Origin: an uncultured Bacilli bacterium
GTDB taxonomy: Bacteria; Bacillota_I; Bacilli_A; RF39; UBA660
Length of the DNA: 12,313 nt
Assembly (NCBI GenBank): GCA_934177545.1
Contig: CAKPPI010000026.1
Location: forward strand, 1-12,313
Reading direction: 5' to 3'
The position numbers and the translations under genes were made by a program. This document shows positions 5,335 to 11,977 of this stretch, piece by piece. The notes below the pieces were generated by a model. That model saw nothing but the letters and a program-made list of their open reading frames with translations. It did not search any database and was not told the DNA's origin. Within the stretch, counting starts at the first letter, position 1; every line of letters starts with the position of its first letter.

Positions 5335-5364
5335 AAGCATCTGACTTAACAAATCAAATGTATC
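5335..5364 (+). repeat. 3' element of cassette 2
   Basis: AAGCATCTGA (5335-5344) and TCAAATGTATC (5354-5364) are exact complements of TCAGATGCTT and GATACATTTGA in the cassette 2 leader. ATTTTG rather than a long T run follows, so termination is less sure than in cassette 1. Only one AAGCATCTGA is present, as if the 52-bp interval between the two copies in cassette 1 had been lost. Confidence 0.55.
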
Positions 5365-5460
5365 ATTTTGTTAGATGAAACTTTTTCCATCTATATACAT
5401 ATTATTATCATAAAATTAGTTAGATAATAATATTTGATAAAAATTTATACTTTTCTCGTA
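5365..5460 (+). repeat. Cassette 3 remnant: spacer only
   Basis: AGATG/CATCT, TATATACATATTA, ATAAAATTAGTTAGATAAT and AATTTATACTTTTCTCGTA repeat the spacer of cassettes 1 and 2. Homology then stops at 5460, before the promoter and ORF would appear. The response-regulator promoter begins directly after, which marks an array boundary or deletion junction. Confidence 0.6.
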
Positions 5461-5470
5461 GTAATAATTC

Positions 5471-5513
5471 TTACAAAAATGTAATAAAACTTTATCTAAA
5501 TAGATGCTATAAT
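5471..5513 (+). promoter_or_regulatory. BceR-type operator and -10 box
   Basis: TTACA-AAAA-TGTAA (5471-5484) is an exact match to the TNACA-N4-TGTAA site described for BceR-like response regulators of antimicrobial-peptide resistance modules. It lies just upstream of the -35 position for a perfect TATAAT (5508-5513). The -35 itself is poor, as expected of an activated promoter. GGTGAAG then precedes the pseudogene ATG. Confidence 0.5.
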
Positions 5514-5530
5514 TAAGACGGTGAAGAAAA

Positions 5531-5954
5531 ATGAATAAAAAAATACTAATAGTAGAAGATGATAGTAGTATGTAAAAAGAATTTGAAGATTTGTTAGAAA
5601 ATGCTTCTTATGATGTTTTAATTCTTAATGACTTTTTGCATGCTAAAGAATATATTTTAAATACTAATCCAGATTTGGTCTGCTTGATCATACCTAAATG
5701 GTTAACTTTTACTAAAAAAACTTAGAAAAGAAAGTAGTGTACCAGTTATTATTTTAACTAGTAGAGTAAGTGAAATAGATGAGGTGTTATCTATATCTTA
5801 TGGAGCAGCTGACTTTATCACTAAGCCATATAATTCAACTATCTTACTTCTTAGGATTCAAAATATTTTTAAAAGAGTAAATCAGGTGAAAGATAAACTT
5901 AAATATCTAGATTTAGATGTCTATCAAAATAAAATAATCCTACTATACAAGTAA
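5531..5954 (+). pseudogene. Broken BceR/BraR-like response regulator
   Basis: The reading opens MNKKILIVEDDSSM, the usual start of an OmpR-family receiver domain with its acidic pair, then meets TAA at 5573-5575. The same frame continues (KEFEDLLENASYDVLIL, NTNPDLVCLIIP) to a second stop at 5723-5725. The frame shifts between about 5670 and 5725, near the expected phosphoacceptor Asp, which is no longer recognisable. In the shifted frame, LRKESSVPVIILTSR and YGAADFITKPYNSTILLLRI give the rest of the receiver, including the conserved Thr-Ser and Lys-Pro regions. The winged-helix DNA-binding domain is missing: the frame runs into the terminator and stops at 5952. The wording of the receiver resembles BceR-type regulators. 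No kinase or ABC transporter remains nearby, so this is a remnant of a lost peptide-resistance module. Confidence 0.8.
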
Positions 5955-5972
5955 TAGGATTATTTTATTTTG
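5925..5972. terminator. 18-bp bidirectional terminator
   Basis: CAAAATAAAATAATCCTA (5925-5942) is a perfect inverted repeat of TAGGATTATTTTATTTTG (5955-5972), with a 12-nt loop. T-rich arms on both strands allow termination both ways. The pseudogene stop falls in the loop and the minus-strand small ORF stop in the stem, so the two convergent units end in one structure. Confidence 0.85.
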
Positions 5973-6079
5973 ATTTTTTGATTAAATGTATTGTTGTCAT
6001 ACTCTTTACCTAGTATTAAACTACAAATAATAAATAAAACTAAGACTAACAAGAGTATTAATAAAAATAGTATTAGCAT
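5960..6079 (-). CDS. 39-aa single-pass membrane peptide
   Basis: A minus-strand small ORF beginning MLILFLLILLLVLVLF and continuing IICSLILGKEYDNN, ending QKIKIK. One membrane helix covers about residues 2-24, followed by a short polar tail. A strong GGGAGG (6090-6085) lies 5 nt before the ATG, much better than expected by chance, and the shared terminator ends it. The last codons are encoded by the terminator stem, so the tail sequence may be unconstrained. The function is unknown. It could be a small regulator of a membrane complex or a toxin-like peptide. It faces away from the capsule operon across a region with Spo0A-like boxes. A weak TATAAT-like -10 can be read around 6095-6105. Confidence 0.55.
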   Translation of the reverse strand: MLILFLLILLLVLVLFIICSLILGKEYDNNTFNQKIKIK

Positions 6080-6151
6080 TAAAACCTCCCTATAATGATT
6101 ATATACAGTATCTTTAAAATTTATTCTTGTTAATACTATAAACTAACTTGT

Positions 6152-6178
6152 TTACGAAATTTGTCAAAGTATGTCGAA
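6152..6178 (+). promoter_or_regulatory. Three phased Spo0A-like boxes
   Basis: TTACGAA (6152-6158, 5 of 7), TGTCAAA (6162-6168, 6 of 7) and TGTCGAA (6172-6178, perfect) are direct repeats with exact 3-bp spacers, a 10-bp period. This is the known geometry of tandem 0A boxes. They lie between the minus-strand peptide gene and the capsule operon, about 100 bp upstream of the capsule -35. On the minus strand the middle box reads TTGACA and could overlap a -35. Confidence 0.5.
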
Positions 6179-6214
6179 AATTATTAAAAATTGTTTTGAA
6201 AATTCTATTTTTTC

Positions 6215-6303
6215 AAGTATACTTAAGAAGAATAGGATGAAAAGAATAAAAACTATTAAATATACTTAAATTTCATTGACAAGAGGTTAGTTTTAAGTAT
6301 ATT
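6215..6303. promoter_or_regulatory. Cluster of TTAAGTATA operator-like sites
   Basis: TATACTTAA occurs at 6218-6226 and 6261-6269, with its inverse TTAAGTATA at 6293-6301. The last two extend to a perfect 12-bp inverted repeat, AATATACTTAAA (6259-6270) and TTTAAGTATATT (6292-6303), that brackets the -35 and overlaps the -10 of the capsule promoter. The first lies within the 10-bp palindrome AAGTATACTT (6215-6224). Centre distances of 43 and 32 bp are close to whole helical turns. The binding factor is unknown. Confidence 0.45.
6276..6303 (+). promoter_or_regulatory. Capsule operon promoter
   Basis: A perfect TTGACA (6276-6281), 16 bp, TATATT (6298-6303); TATTAT (6300-6305) with an 18-bp spacer is an alternative -10. 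Initiation near 6310 leaves a short leader with GGAGGGG before the first capsule gene. Confidence 0.75.
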
Positions 6304-6330
6304 ATAAATAGCGACTGGAGGGGTAAAGAG

Positions 6331-7002
6331 ATGGAAGAAATTAATCTTATGGAGTTTTTTAACTACTATTTAGCAAGGGTTGTTTATGTTCTAGCAACTA
6401 TTTTAGCATTTGTACTGTTAGGAAGTGTTTATGGTCTTGTGATAAAAAAACCATTATATCAAAGCAGTACTACTGTTGTCTTGGCACGAAGTAATGATGA
6501 TACACAAAAATATACGCAGAGTGATGTGTTATTAAATCAAAATTTAGTACCAACTTATAGTAGTATTATTAAAAGTCGTAGTGTGTTAAGACAAGTAATT
6601 ACTAATGAGGGGCTAGATTATACGACAGATCAATTATCTAATTTAATAACTGTTTCTAGTGTTGAGAATACGGAAATAATTAAGGTAACAGTTAAGAACC
6701 AAGATAGAGAACTAGCTAAGAAGATAGCTAATGGTATAGTGCCAGTGTTTACTAGTAAAGTAAAAGGTTTTTATAACATAGATAATGTAAGTGTGTTAGA
6801 TACTGCTGAACTTGCTGATAGACCTTGTAATATCAATTATCCTAAGGATTTAGTTATCTTTATAATGTTAGGGTTTGTTTTATCTAGTGGTGTTATCTTT
6901 GTAGTTTATTATTTTGATACAACTATCAAAAATACATCTGATATTGAAGATAAATTAAAATTAACTGTTTTAGGAACAGTTCCAAAAGTGAATAGGGGGT
7001 AA
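6331..7002 (+). CDS. cpsC: Capsule chain-length regulator / tyrosine kinase adaptor (CpsC/CapA, Wzz fold)
   Basis: 223 residues with two membrane helices (about 16-38 and 173-194) enclosing an extracellular domain. LMEFFNYYLARVVYVL at the start and KPLYQSSTTVVLA after the first helix are typical of the YveK/CapA group of Wzz proteins, as is the Pro-containing RPCNINYPKD segment before the second helix. The cytoplasmic tail (FDTTIKNTSDIEDKLKLTVLG) is the part that activates the partner kinase. It controls polymer length and export at the membrane. GGAGGGG 7 nt upstream supports the ATG. It is the first gene of the operon, and the kinase follows after 5 nt. Confidence 0.92.
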   Translation: MEEINLMEFFNYYLARVVYVLATILAFVLLGSVYGLVIKKPLYQSSTTVVLARSNDDTQKYTQSDVLLNQNLVPTYSSIIKSRSVLRQVITNEGLDYTTDQLSNLITVSSVENTEIIKVTVKNQDRELAKKIANGIVPVFTSKVKGFYNIDNVSVLDTAELADRPCNINYPKDLVIFIMLGFVLSSGVIFVVYYFDTTIKNTSDIEDKLKLTVLGTVPKVNRG

Positions 7003-7007
7003 GTAGA

Positions 7008-7757
7008 GTGATATTAAAAAAGAATGAGTCTTTAAGACCAAAACAAGCTGAGTTATTATTAAATTTAAATAAAAAGACTAGTTTTACGGAGTCAATTAAG
7101 AGTATTAGGACAAATTTAGCTTTTTCTGAAGTAGATAAGAAAATGCAAGTAATCTTGGTAACTTCTGCTCAACCAGGAGATGGAAAGAGTTTTATTTCAG
7201 CTAATTTGGCACTTGCATATAAAGATGAAGATAAGAAAGTATTATTAATAGATGCTGATTTGAGATGTGGTAGACAAAATCAGATATTTAAAGTTGTTAA
7301 TACTGCTAATAAGGGTTATTCTAATTTGATATTGAATTATCAGAATAGTAATAGTAAAAAAACGATTGATTTTGATATTAAAGATTATATAGTGAAGACA
7401 AAACGTGGAATAGATTTAATCCCTAATGGACCAACACCACCTAATCCAATTGAACTATTGGCAAGTAATAATAATGAAAAGTTAATAGCACAATTAAAGA
7501 AAATGTATGATATTATTATTATTGATTGTACACCTGTTCTTGGAATAAGTGATGCTATCATTATGACAAAGTATAGTGATGCAAATATATTAGTGGTTTC
7601 TAATAAGAAAACAAAATTAGAGTTAGTATCAAGGGTTGATAAACTTTTCAAACAGTCACATACTAGTTTAACAGGAGTGGTAATTAATAAAGTTGATGTA
7701 TCAGAAGGTGGCTATTATGGATACTATTCTAACAGTTATTATGGAGAGAATGATTAG
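7008..7757 (+). CDS. cpsD: BY-family tyrosine kinase (CpsD/CapB)
   Basis: 249 residues starting with GTG, with an AGGGGG ribosome site at the end of cpsC. Bacterial tyrosine kinase features are present in order: SFTESIKSIRTNLAFS (25-40), Walker A AQPGDGKS (54-61), Walker A' VLLIDADLR (78-86) and Walker B IIIIDCTP (169-176, where most homologues have DTPP). A C-terminal tyrosine cluster at 234-249 holds six Tyr (GGYYGYYSNSYYGEND) that is autophosphorylated. It is a separate cytoplasmic kinase that needs the CpsC tail for activity, as usual in Firmicutes. Cycling of phosphorylation with CpsB controls capsule assembly. It ends one base into the next gene. Confidence 0.95.
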   Translation: MILKKNESLRPKQAELLLNLNKKTSFTESIKSIRTNLAFSEVDKKMQVILVTSAQPGDGKSFISANLALAYKDEDKKVLLIDADLRCGRQNQIFKVVNTANKGYSNLILNYQNSNSKKTIDFDIKDYIVKTKRGIDLIPNGPTPPNPIELLASNNNEKLIAQLKKMYDIIIIDCTPVLGISDAIIMTKYSDANILVVSNKKTKLELVSRVDKLFKQSHTSLTGVVINKVDVSEGGYYGYYSNSYYGEND

Positions 7758-8467
7758 TGAAAGATCTACATAATCATATATTACCAGGCCTAGATGATGG
7801 CTGTGAGACTGAAGAAGAAAGCTTAAAAGTATTAAATGAATTGATTAATAGTGGTGTTAGTGAAGTCGTTTTTACTCCTCATTTTGTGTCTGGTACTAAA
7901 TATATGGCAAATAATAAAGAAAAGAAAGAGACTTTTCTTAAATTAAAAAAAGTCATTGAAAAGAATAAGTTACCAATTAAGGTCTATTTGGGTAATGAGA
8001 TATTGTTTTGCGATAATATATTAGAATTACTCAATAGTGGGGAAATATTATCTATCAATAATTCTAAAAGTTTGCTTATAGAATTTCCAATGATGAATTT
8101 GCCACATAATGCTAAAAATGTCTTTGATGAACTAATAAGTGCTGGTTATAATGTTATATTAGCACATCCTGAGCGGTATTATTTTGTAAGAGAAGACATT
8201 AATATATTAAATGACTTTGTAAGTATGGGAGTGCACTTACAGGGAAATTATACGAGTCTTTTTGGAAAGTATGGCAGAACAAGCCAAAAGATTCTTAAAA
8301 AGCTTTTAAAAAGAGGAATGATTGATATACTTGCTAGTGATACACATCATGAAGTTGTTGGTAATGAACTGGCTCTAAGAAAAAAGTTAAAATGGTACTT
8401 GAAAGATGAAGAGATTGATCAACTTCTTTTTGAAAACTTTGATTTAATTGTTAATAATAAAAAATAG
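7757..8467 (+). CDS. cpsB: PHP-family tyrosine-protein phosphatase (CpsB/CapC)
   Basis: 236 residues. The GTG start overlaps the kinase stop by one base and has GGAGAG 8 nt upstream. Metal-binding motifs of the PHP fold are intact: DLHNHILPGLDDG (3-15), FTPHF (39-43), GNEI with Glu80, LAHPERY with His136, and LASDTHH (191-197). The family uses several divalent metal ions to remove phosphate from the tyrosine tail of the CpsD kinase, resetting polymerisation. Length and motif order are standard for CpsB/YwqE. The kinase-phosphatase-adaptor trio is complete, so the regulatory module is probably functional. Confidence 0.95.
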   Translation: MKDLHNHILPGLDDGCETEEESLKVLNELINSGVSEVVFTPHFVSGTKYMANNKEKKETFLKLKKVIEKNKLPIKVYLGNEILFCDNILELLNSGEILSINNSKSLLIEFPMMNLPHNAKNVFDELISAGYNVILAHPERYYFVREDINILNDFVSMGVHLQGNYTSLFGKYGRTSQKILKKLLKRGMIDILASDTHHEVVGNELALRKKLKWYLKDEEIDQLLFENFDLIVNNKK

Positions 8468-8490
8468 AAATGGTAAGAGGTATTAGGTAT

Positions 8491-9159
8491 ATGTATAACT
8501 ATGTAAAACGTGGTATGGATTTAGTGATGGCAGTGTTATTATTAATAATTTTTTTAATACCAATGTTAATCATTATGATATTAATTAAACTTGACAGTAG
8601 GGGACCAGTATTATTTAAGCAAAAAAGAACAGGATTAAAAGGTAAAGTATTTAATTTATATAAATTTAGAAGTATGGTAGTAGATAATGATGTTCATGAC
8701 TTTAGTAAGGGTGATCAGCATACAAAAGTAGGAAATATACTTAGGAAAACTAGTTTGGATGAACTTCCACAAATAATAAATATCTTAAAAGGGGAAATGT
8801 CATTTATTGGACCTCGTCCTTGGATTACAGATTATTATGATAATATGAATGAAAAACAAAGACATAGAAATGATGTTTTACCAGGTATAACTGGATTAGC
8901 ACAAGCTAAAGGGAGAAATAACATTAGTATTAATGATAAAATTAATTATGATTTAGAATATGTTAAAAATTATTCTTTTAAAGAAGACGTAAAGATAGTA
9001 TTTTTAACTATCAAGACAGTCCTTTCTAAAGAGGGGGCAGATGCTGGTAAAAGTACTATTCAAAATGAGCTAGAAGACCTAAAGACACAAAATATTTCCT
9101 TAAATGATATAAGAGAAGCAAAAGAAGATAATAGTGATAAGGTTATATATAGTCATTAA
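8491..9159 (+). CDS. Initiating sugar-phosphate transferase (Bac_transf family)
   Basis: 222 residues from ATG 8491. An ATG at 8470 is also in frame but lacks a ribosome site, while AAGAGG precedes 8491 and MYNYVKRGMDLV is the usual family opening. One N-terminal hydrophobic segment (about 10-32) is followed by signatures of the monotopic PglC-like core: GPVLFKQKRTG, NLYKFRSM, LRKTSLDELPQIINILKGE, SFIGPRPW and PGITGLAQAKGRN. It moves a sugar phosphate from a UDP-sugar to undecaprenyl phosphate on the inner membrane face, the first committed step of the repeat unit. The sugar cannot be read from sequence. The polar C-terminal tail (about 40 residues past VLSKEGADAGK) is somewhat longer than usual. 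It follows cpsB directly. Confidence 0.92.
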   Translation: MYNYVKRGMDLVMAVLLLIIFLIPMLIIMILIKLDSRGPVLFKQKRTGLKGKVFNLYKFRSMVVDNDVHDFSKGDQHTKVGNILRKTSLDELPQIINILKGEMSFIGPRPWITDYYDNMNEKQRHRNDVLPGITGLAQAKGRNNISINDKINYDLEYVKNYSFKEDVKIVFLTIKTVLSKEGADAGKSTIQNELEDLKTQNISLNDIREAKEDNSDKVIYSH

Positions 9160-9377
9160 GCAAAGAAGAAACTGATAGTGATTGATATTAGCGTTTAAAT
9201 TAGATGATTTAAGGTAATACCCTCTATAAAGAACCTTATGTATTATTATTATAAAACTATTATTGATGCCTATTGAATATTTATGTGTATAAATATCTTT
9301 TCCAATAAATATTAATATTTTTAATAATTGTTTAAAATATGTATGTTGTTCAAAAGTTATAAATTTGAGGAGAGAAT
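9160..9377. other. 218-bp A+T-rich gap between conserved and variable capsule genes
   Basis: No reading frame with a ribosome site was seen. A 14-bp A/T palindrome AAATATTAATATTT (9307-9320) is too weak for a convincing terminator. TTGATG (9263-9268) and TATAAA (9288-9293) are 19 bp apart, a poor promoter at best. The gap separates the regulatory/initiation genes from the assembly genes, a usual place for recombination. Confidence 0.4.
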
Positions 9378-10043
9378 ATGATAAGGAAGATATTAAAAAA
9401 ACTAAAGAAAAAAATGAGAATTTTAAAAAATAGATTAGGTTCTAAAAAAAGGGGAAGAAAAATTAGAACAAATTATACTTTAATAAGTAATAATTGTTGG
9501 GCTGGACTAACTTATGAATACTTAGATAAAGAATTTATTTCACCCACTATTGGCTGTTATTTTATGGCTTCTGATTATTTAAAATTCATTTCAAACTTAA
9601 AATACTATATGAAATGTGATTTAGAATTTATTGAAACTAATGAATCAAAATATTACGAGTATCTTAATAGTATTGGTCAATCGAGTGTTATAATTGGTAA
9701 ATTGGATGATGTTGAAGTGATTTTTCTTCATTATTCAAGTTTTGATGAAGCTTGTATAAAATGGAATAAAAGAAAAGAAAGAATAGATTATGAGCATATT
9801 ATTTATAAATTTAATGATCAAAATTTGTGTAATGAGGAAGATTTAAAAAAATTTAATGATCTAAATTTAGAAAATAAGATTTGTTTTACTGCCAAAAAAT
9901 ACAACTATAACGGTTTCATACAATTGAAAAAATATAAAAATAAACCATTTGTTAAAGATGATGTATATTCATATCACAAATATTTTGATATTGTTAAGTA
10001 TATTCAAGCAAGAGAGGGTGGTAGTTATGGAGAAGAAAGTTGA
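9378..10043 (+). CDS. DUF1919 exopolysaccharide-associated protein
   Basis: 221 residues with a very basic N-terminus (KILKKLKKKMR..KKRGRK) and no membrane segment. The core matches DUF1919 as I know it: LISNNCWAGLTYEYL (35-49), FISPTIGCYFMASDYLKFI (53-71) and HYSSFDEACIKWNKRKERID (118-137), then a stretch of acidic/Asn-rich helices and FDIVKYIQ at the end. Members occur in capsule and exopolysaccharide clusters. A glycosyltransferase-like role is often presumed but unproven, so I assign none. GAGGAGAG 4 nt before the ATG makes the start firm. The gene ends 17 nt inside the following glycosyltransferase gene. The sequence is visibly richer in AAA runs than the upstream genes, in keeping with an imported serotype cassette. 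Confidence 0.8.
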   Translation: MIRKILKKLKKKMRILKNRLGSKKRGRKIRTNYTLISNNCWAGLTYEYLDKEFISPTIGCYFMASDYLKFISNLKYYMKCDLEFIETNESKYYEYLNSIGQSSVIIGKLDDVEVIFLHYSSFDEACIKWNKRKERIDYEHIIYKFNDQNLCNEEDLKKFNDLNLENKICFTAKKYNYNGFIQLKKYKNKPFVKDDVYSYHKYFDIVKYIQAREGGSYGEES

Positions 10044-10857
10044 ATTTTCTGTTTTGATGAGTGTGTACAAAAAAGAGAATCCTGATTACTTAAGAGTAGC
10101 ATTAGATAGTGTCTTTAATCAAACTTTTAAATCTAACGATGTTGTTTTGGTTGAAGATGGGGAACTAACTCCTGAACTTGAAGAAGTAATAACTGGGTAT
10201 GAAAAAAAGTATAGGGAACTTAATGTTGTTAGATTTAAAAAAAATCGAGGCTTAGGACCGGCATTAAATGATGGTATTGTCAGATGTAAAAATAATTATG
10301 TAGCAAGAGTTGATACGGATGATGAATGTGAAAAAAACAGATTTGAATGTCAAATAGAGTATTTGATTAATAATCCTGAAGTTGATGTAGTTGGGTGTAA
10401 TATGAATGAATATGATGCTGATTTAAAAAATGTAATTTCAATAAAAAGTGTTCCTGAGCATCATAATGATATTAAAAAATATTTAAAAAAGAGAAATCCT
10501 ATCAATCATCCAACTGTTATGTACAAAAGAGATAAAGTTCTAGAAGTTAAAGGATATGAAGATTATAAATATTTTGAGGATTACTATTTATGGGCAAAAA
10601 TGATGAAAAACGGTTGCATATTTTATAATATTCAAGAAAATTTATACAAATTTAGAGCTGGTTCTTCTATGTTTCAAAGAAGAGGAGGCATAAAGTATTT
10701 AAGATGCATAAGTAACTTTGAAAAAGGTTTGTACGATTTGAAAATAATAAATAGATTTGAACAGTATTGTAATCTTTTAAGTAGATTCGCTATTTCACTT
10801 TGTCCTAACTTCGTTAGAGAAAGTATATATAAAAAAATGTTAAGGAGAGTGAAGTGA
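10027..10857 (+). CDS. Family 2 glycosyltransferase
   Basis: 276 residues when started at ATG 10027, which follows GAGGGTGG and begins MEKKVEFSVLMSVYKKENPD, the normal GT2 opening. An in-frame ATG at 9949 would add 26 residues from an alternative frame of the upstream gene and is rejected. A GT-A fold is indicated by MSVYKKENPDYLRVALDSVF (11-30), VVLVEDG, NRGLGPALNDGI and the metal-binding RVDTDDE (DTDD at 96-99). The acceptor region has NPINHPTVMYKRDKV and GYEDYKYFEDYYLW, in which the Glu-Asp pair is a likely catalytic base region. It adds one sugar from a nucleotide-sugar donor to the lipid-linked repeat unit; which sugar is unknown. The N-terminal overlap with DUF1919 suggests coupled translation. 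Confidence 0.9.
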   Translation: MEKKVEFSVLMSVYKKENPDYLRVALDSVFNQTFKSNDVVLVEDGELTPELEEVITGYEKKYRELNVVRFKKNRGLGPALNDGIVRCKNNYVARVDTDDECEKNRFECQIEYLINNPEVDVVGCNMNEYDADLKNVISIKSVPEHHNDIKKYLKKRNPINHPTVMYKRDKVLEVKGYEDYKYFEDYYLWAKMMKNGCIFYNIQENLYKFRAGSSMFQRRGGIKYLRCISNFEKGLYDLKIINRFEQYCNLLSRFAISLCPNFVRESIYKKMLRRVK

Positions 10858-10861
10858 TAAT

Positions 10862-11968
10862 ATGTCTAAAATAGAATTAATTACTCTACATAGAGTTAAA
10901 AACTATGGATCAGTATTACAAGCATATGCAACTCAAGAAATGTTAATTAAATTAGGACATAGTGTTGAAGTGATAGATTATTATCCAGAAAGATACACAA
11001 TGTTTGGAATGTTAAAACGTATAAAAAATCAAAATAAATACTTAAGGAAAAGTTTCTTTTTAAGAGTAGTAGCTAGAATTGTTATTATACCTTCATATTT
11101 TTTAAGATTTAGAACATTTAATAATTTTATTAAGAAAAATCTTAATCTAACTGCCAAAGTATATAAAGACATTGATGATTTAGAAAAATATTTGCCCAAT
11201 GCTGATATATATGTAACTGGTTCTGATCAAGTTTGGAACTCAGAATGGAATGGTGGTATTGATAGATGTTTATATTTAGATATTGATTCAATTAAAAGAA
11301 AAATTGCGTATGCTGCATCATTTGGTAAGTCATCTTTAGCAGAAGGCGAAAAGAACGATACATTAGCCTTATTAAAAAAGTATAATGCCATTTCTTTAAG
11401 AGAACAAAGTGGTGTTGAAATTTGCAATGAATTAGGAATAAATAATACCATAAACGTTCTTGATCCAACTTTATTATTGGATTCTAGTGCATGGAAAAAG
11501 TTATCATCAAATAAATTCAAAGGTGAAGAATACATTTTGGTTTATAATTTAAACCGTAATCGCAAAATAGACAATTATGCAAAAAATCTTTCAGCGAAAA
11601 CAGGATTGAAAGTTAAGTATTTGTCGTATCAGTTACATGAAGCTTTTAAAAATGGTAAGATGTATTGTAATCCAAAGGTTGAGGATTTTTTAGCATTAAT
11701 TGAAAATGCTAAATATGTTATAACCGATTCATTTCATGCTACTGCTTTCTCTATAAATTTTGAAAAAAACTTTGTTATTGTTTATCCTGGAAAATATAGT
11801 ACAAGATTACAAAGTATTCTTAAGATATTGGGTCTTGAAAATCGGGTTGCAAAAGATGATAATGACTTGAAAATTGTTGAGAAAAATATTGATTATGATA
11901 AAGTTAACGTATTATTAAATCATGATAGACAAATGTCTATTAGATGGCTAAAAGATAATTTAAAATAG
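10862..11968 (+). CDS. Polysaccharide pyruvyl transferase family protein
   Basis: 368 residues, PF04230-like (WcaK/CsaB superfamily). Visible signatures are LHRVKNYGSVLQAYATQEM (9-27), the glycine-rich VTGSDQVWN (118-126), AYAASFG (149-155), a middle SLREQSGVEICNELG (178-192), LDPTLLLD (200-207) and the C-terminal TDSFHATAFSINF (288-300). In characterised members the enzyme places a ketal-linked pyruvate from phosphoenolpyruvate on a sugar of the polymer, adding negative charge. Some family members do other transfers. The start is 4 nt past the previous stop; AAGGAGAG lies farther upstream (about 10836-10843), with GTGAT nearer. The downstream SDR gene follows after 9 nt. Confidence 0.88.
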   Translation: MSKIELITLHRVKNYGSVLQAYATQEMLIKLGHSVEVIDYYPERYTMFGMLKRIKNQNKYLRKSFFLRVVARIVIIPSYFLRFRTFNNFIKKNLNLTAKVYKDIDDLEKYLPNADIYVTGSDQVWNSEWNGGIDRCLYLDIDSIKRKIAYAASFGKSSLAEGEKNDTLALLKKYNAISLREQSGVEICNELGINNTINVLDPTLLLDSSAWKKLSSNKFKGEEYILVYNLNRNRKIDNYAKNLSAKTGLKVKYLSYQLHEAFKNGKMYCNPKVEDFLALIENAKYVITDSFHATAFSINFEKNFVIVYPGKYSTRLQSILKILGLENRVAKDDNDLKIVEKNIDYDKVNVLLNHDRQMSIRWLKDNLK

Positions 11969-11977
11969 GAGTTAATT

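Larger units (their letters stand above)
4590..5460 (+). repeat. Tandem array of toxin-like cassettes with complementary ends
   Basis: By-eye alignment shows a repeated unit in the order: AGATG/CATCT hairpin, A+T-rich spacer (shared blocks CATAAAATTAGTTAGATAA, AATTTATACTTTTCTCGTA, TTTTTAGC, TGTTCTATTGATATATAC), promoter, leader, small ORF, and a 3' element complementary to the leader. The 3' elements end near 4660, 5043 and 5364, giving unit lengths of about 383 and 321 bp. Cassette 0 is only a 3' element next to the spoIVFB terminator. Cassettes 1 and 2 are complete. Cassette 3 stops after TTCTCGTA at 5460. No transposase or target-site duplication was seen. Confidence 0.8.

Noticed and set aside
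4590..5460. CRISPR array or retron
   Set aside because: Repeats are about 320-380 bp and include ORFs and promoters; there are no short regular repeats with unique spacers, no cas genes and no reverse transcriptase.
6259..6303. Invertible (phase-variable) promoter, because 12-bp inverted repeats flank the -35
   Set aside because: Only 21 bp lie between the arms, too short for known DNA inversion, and no recombinase gene is visible; an operator is more likely.
7385..7651. 88-codon minus-strand open frame
   Set aside because: Lies entirely antisense to the well-supported tyrosine kinase gene, with no ribosome site or recognisable motif.
8470..8490. Earlier ATG for the sugar-phosphate transferase
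   Set aside because: No ribosome site upstream and the extra seven residues are not typical; ATG 8491 is better.
9949..10026. Upstream start for the glycosyltransferase
   Set aside because: Adds 26 residues read out of frame through the DUF1919 gene; ATG 10027 has a ribosome site and the normal family N-terminus.
11227..11535. 102-codon minus-strand open frame
   Set aside because: Antisense to the pyruvyl transferase gene, whose motifs run through this stretch; no independent support.
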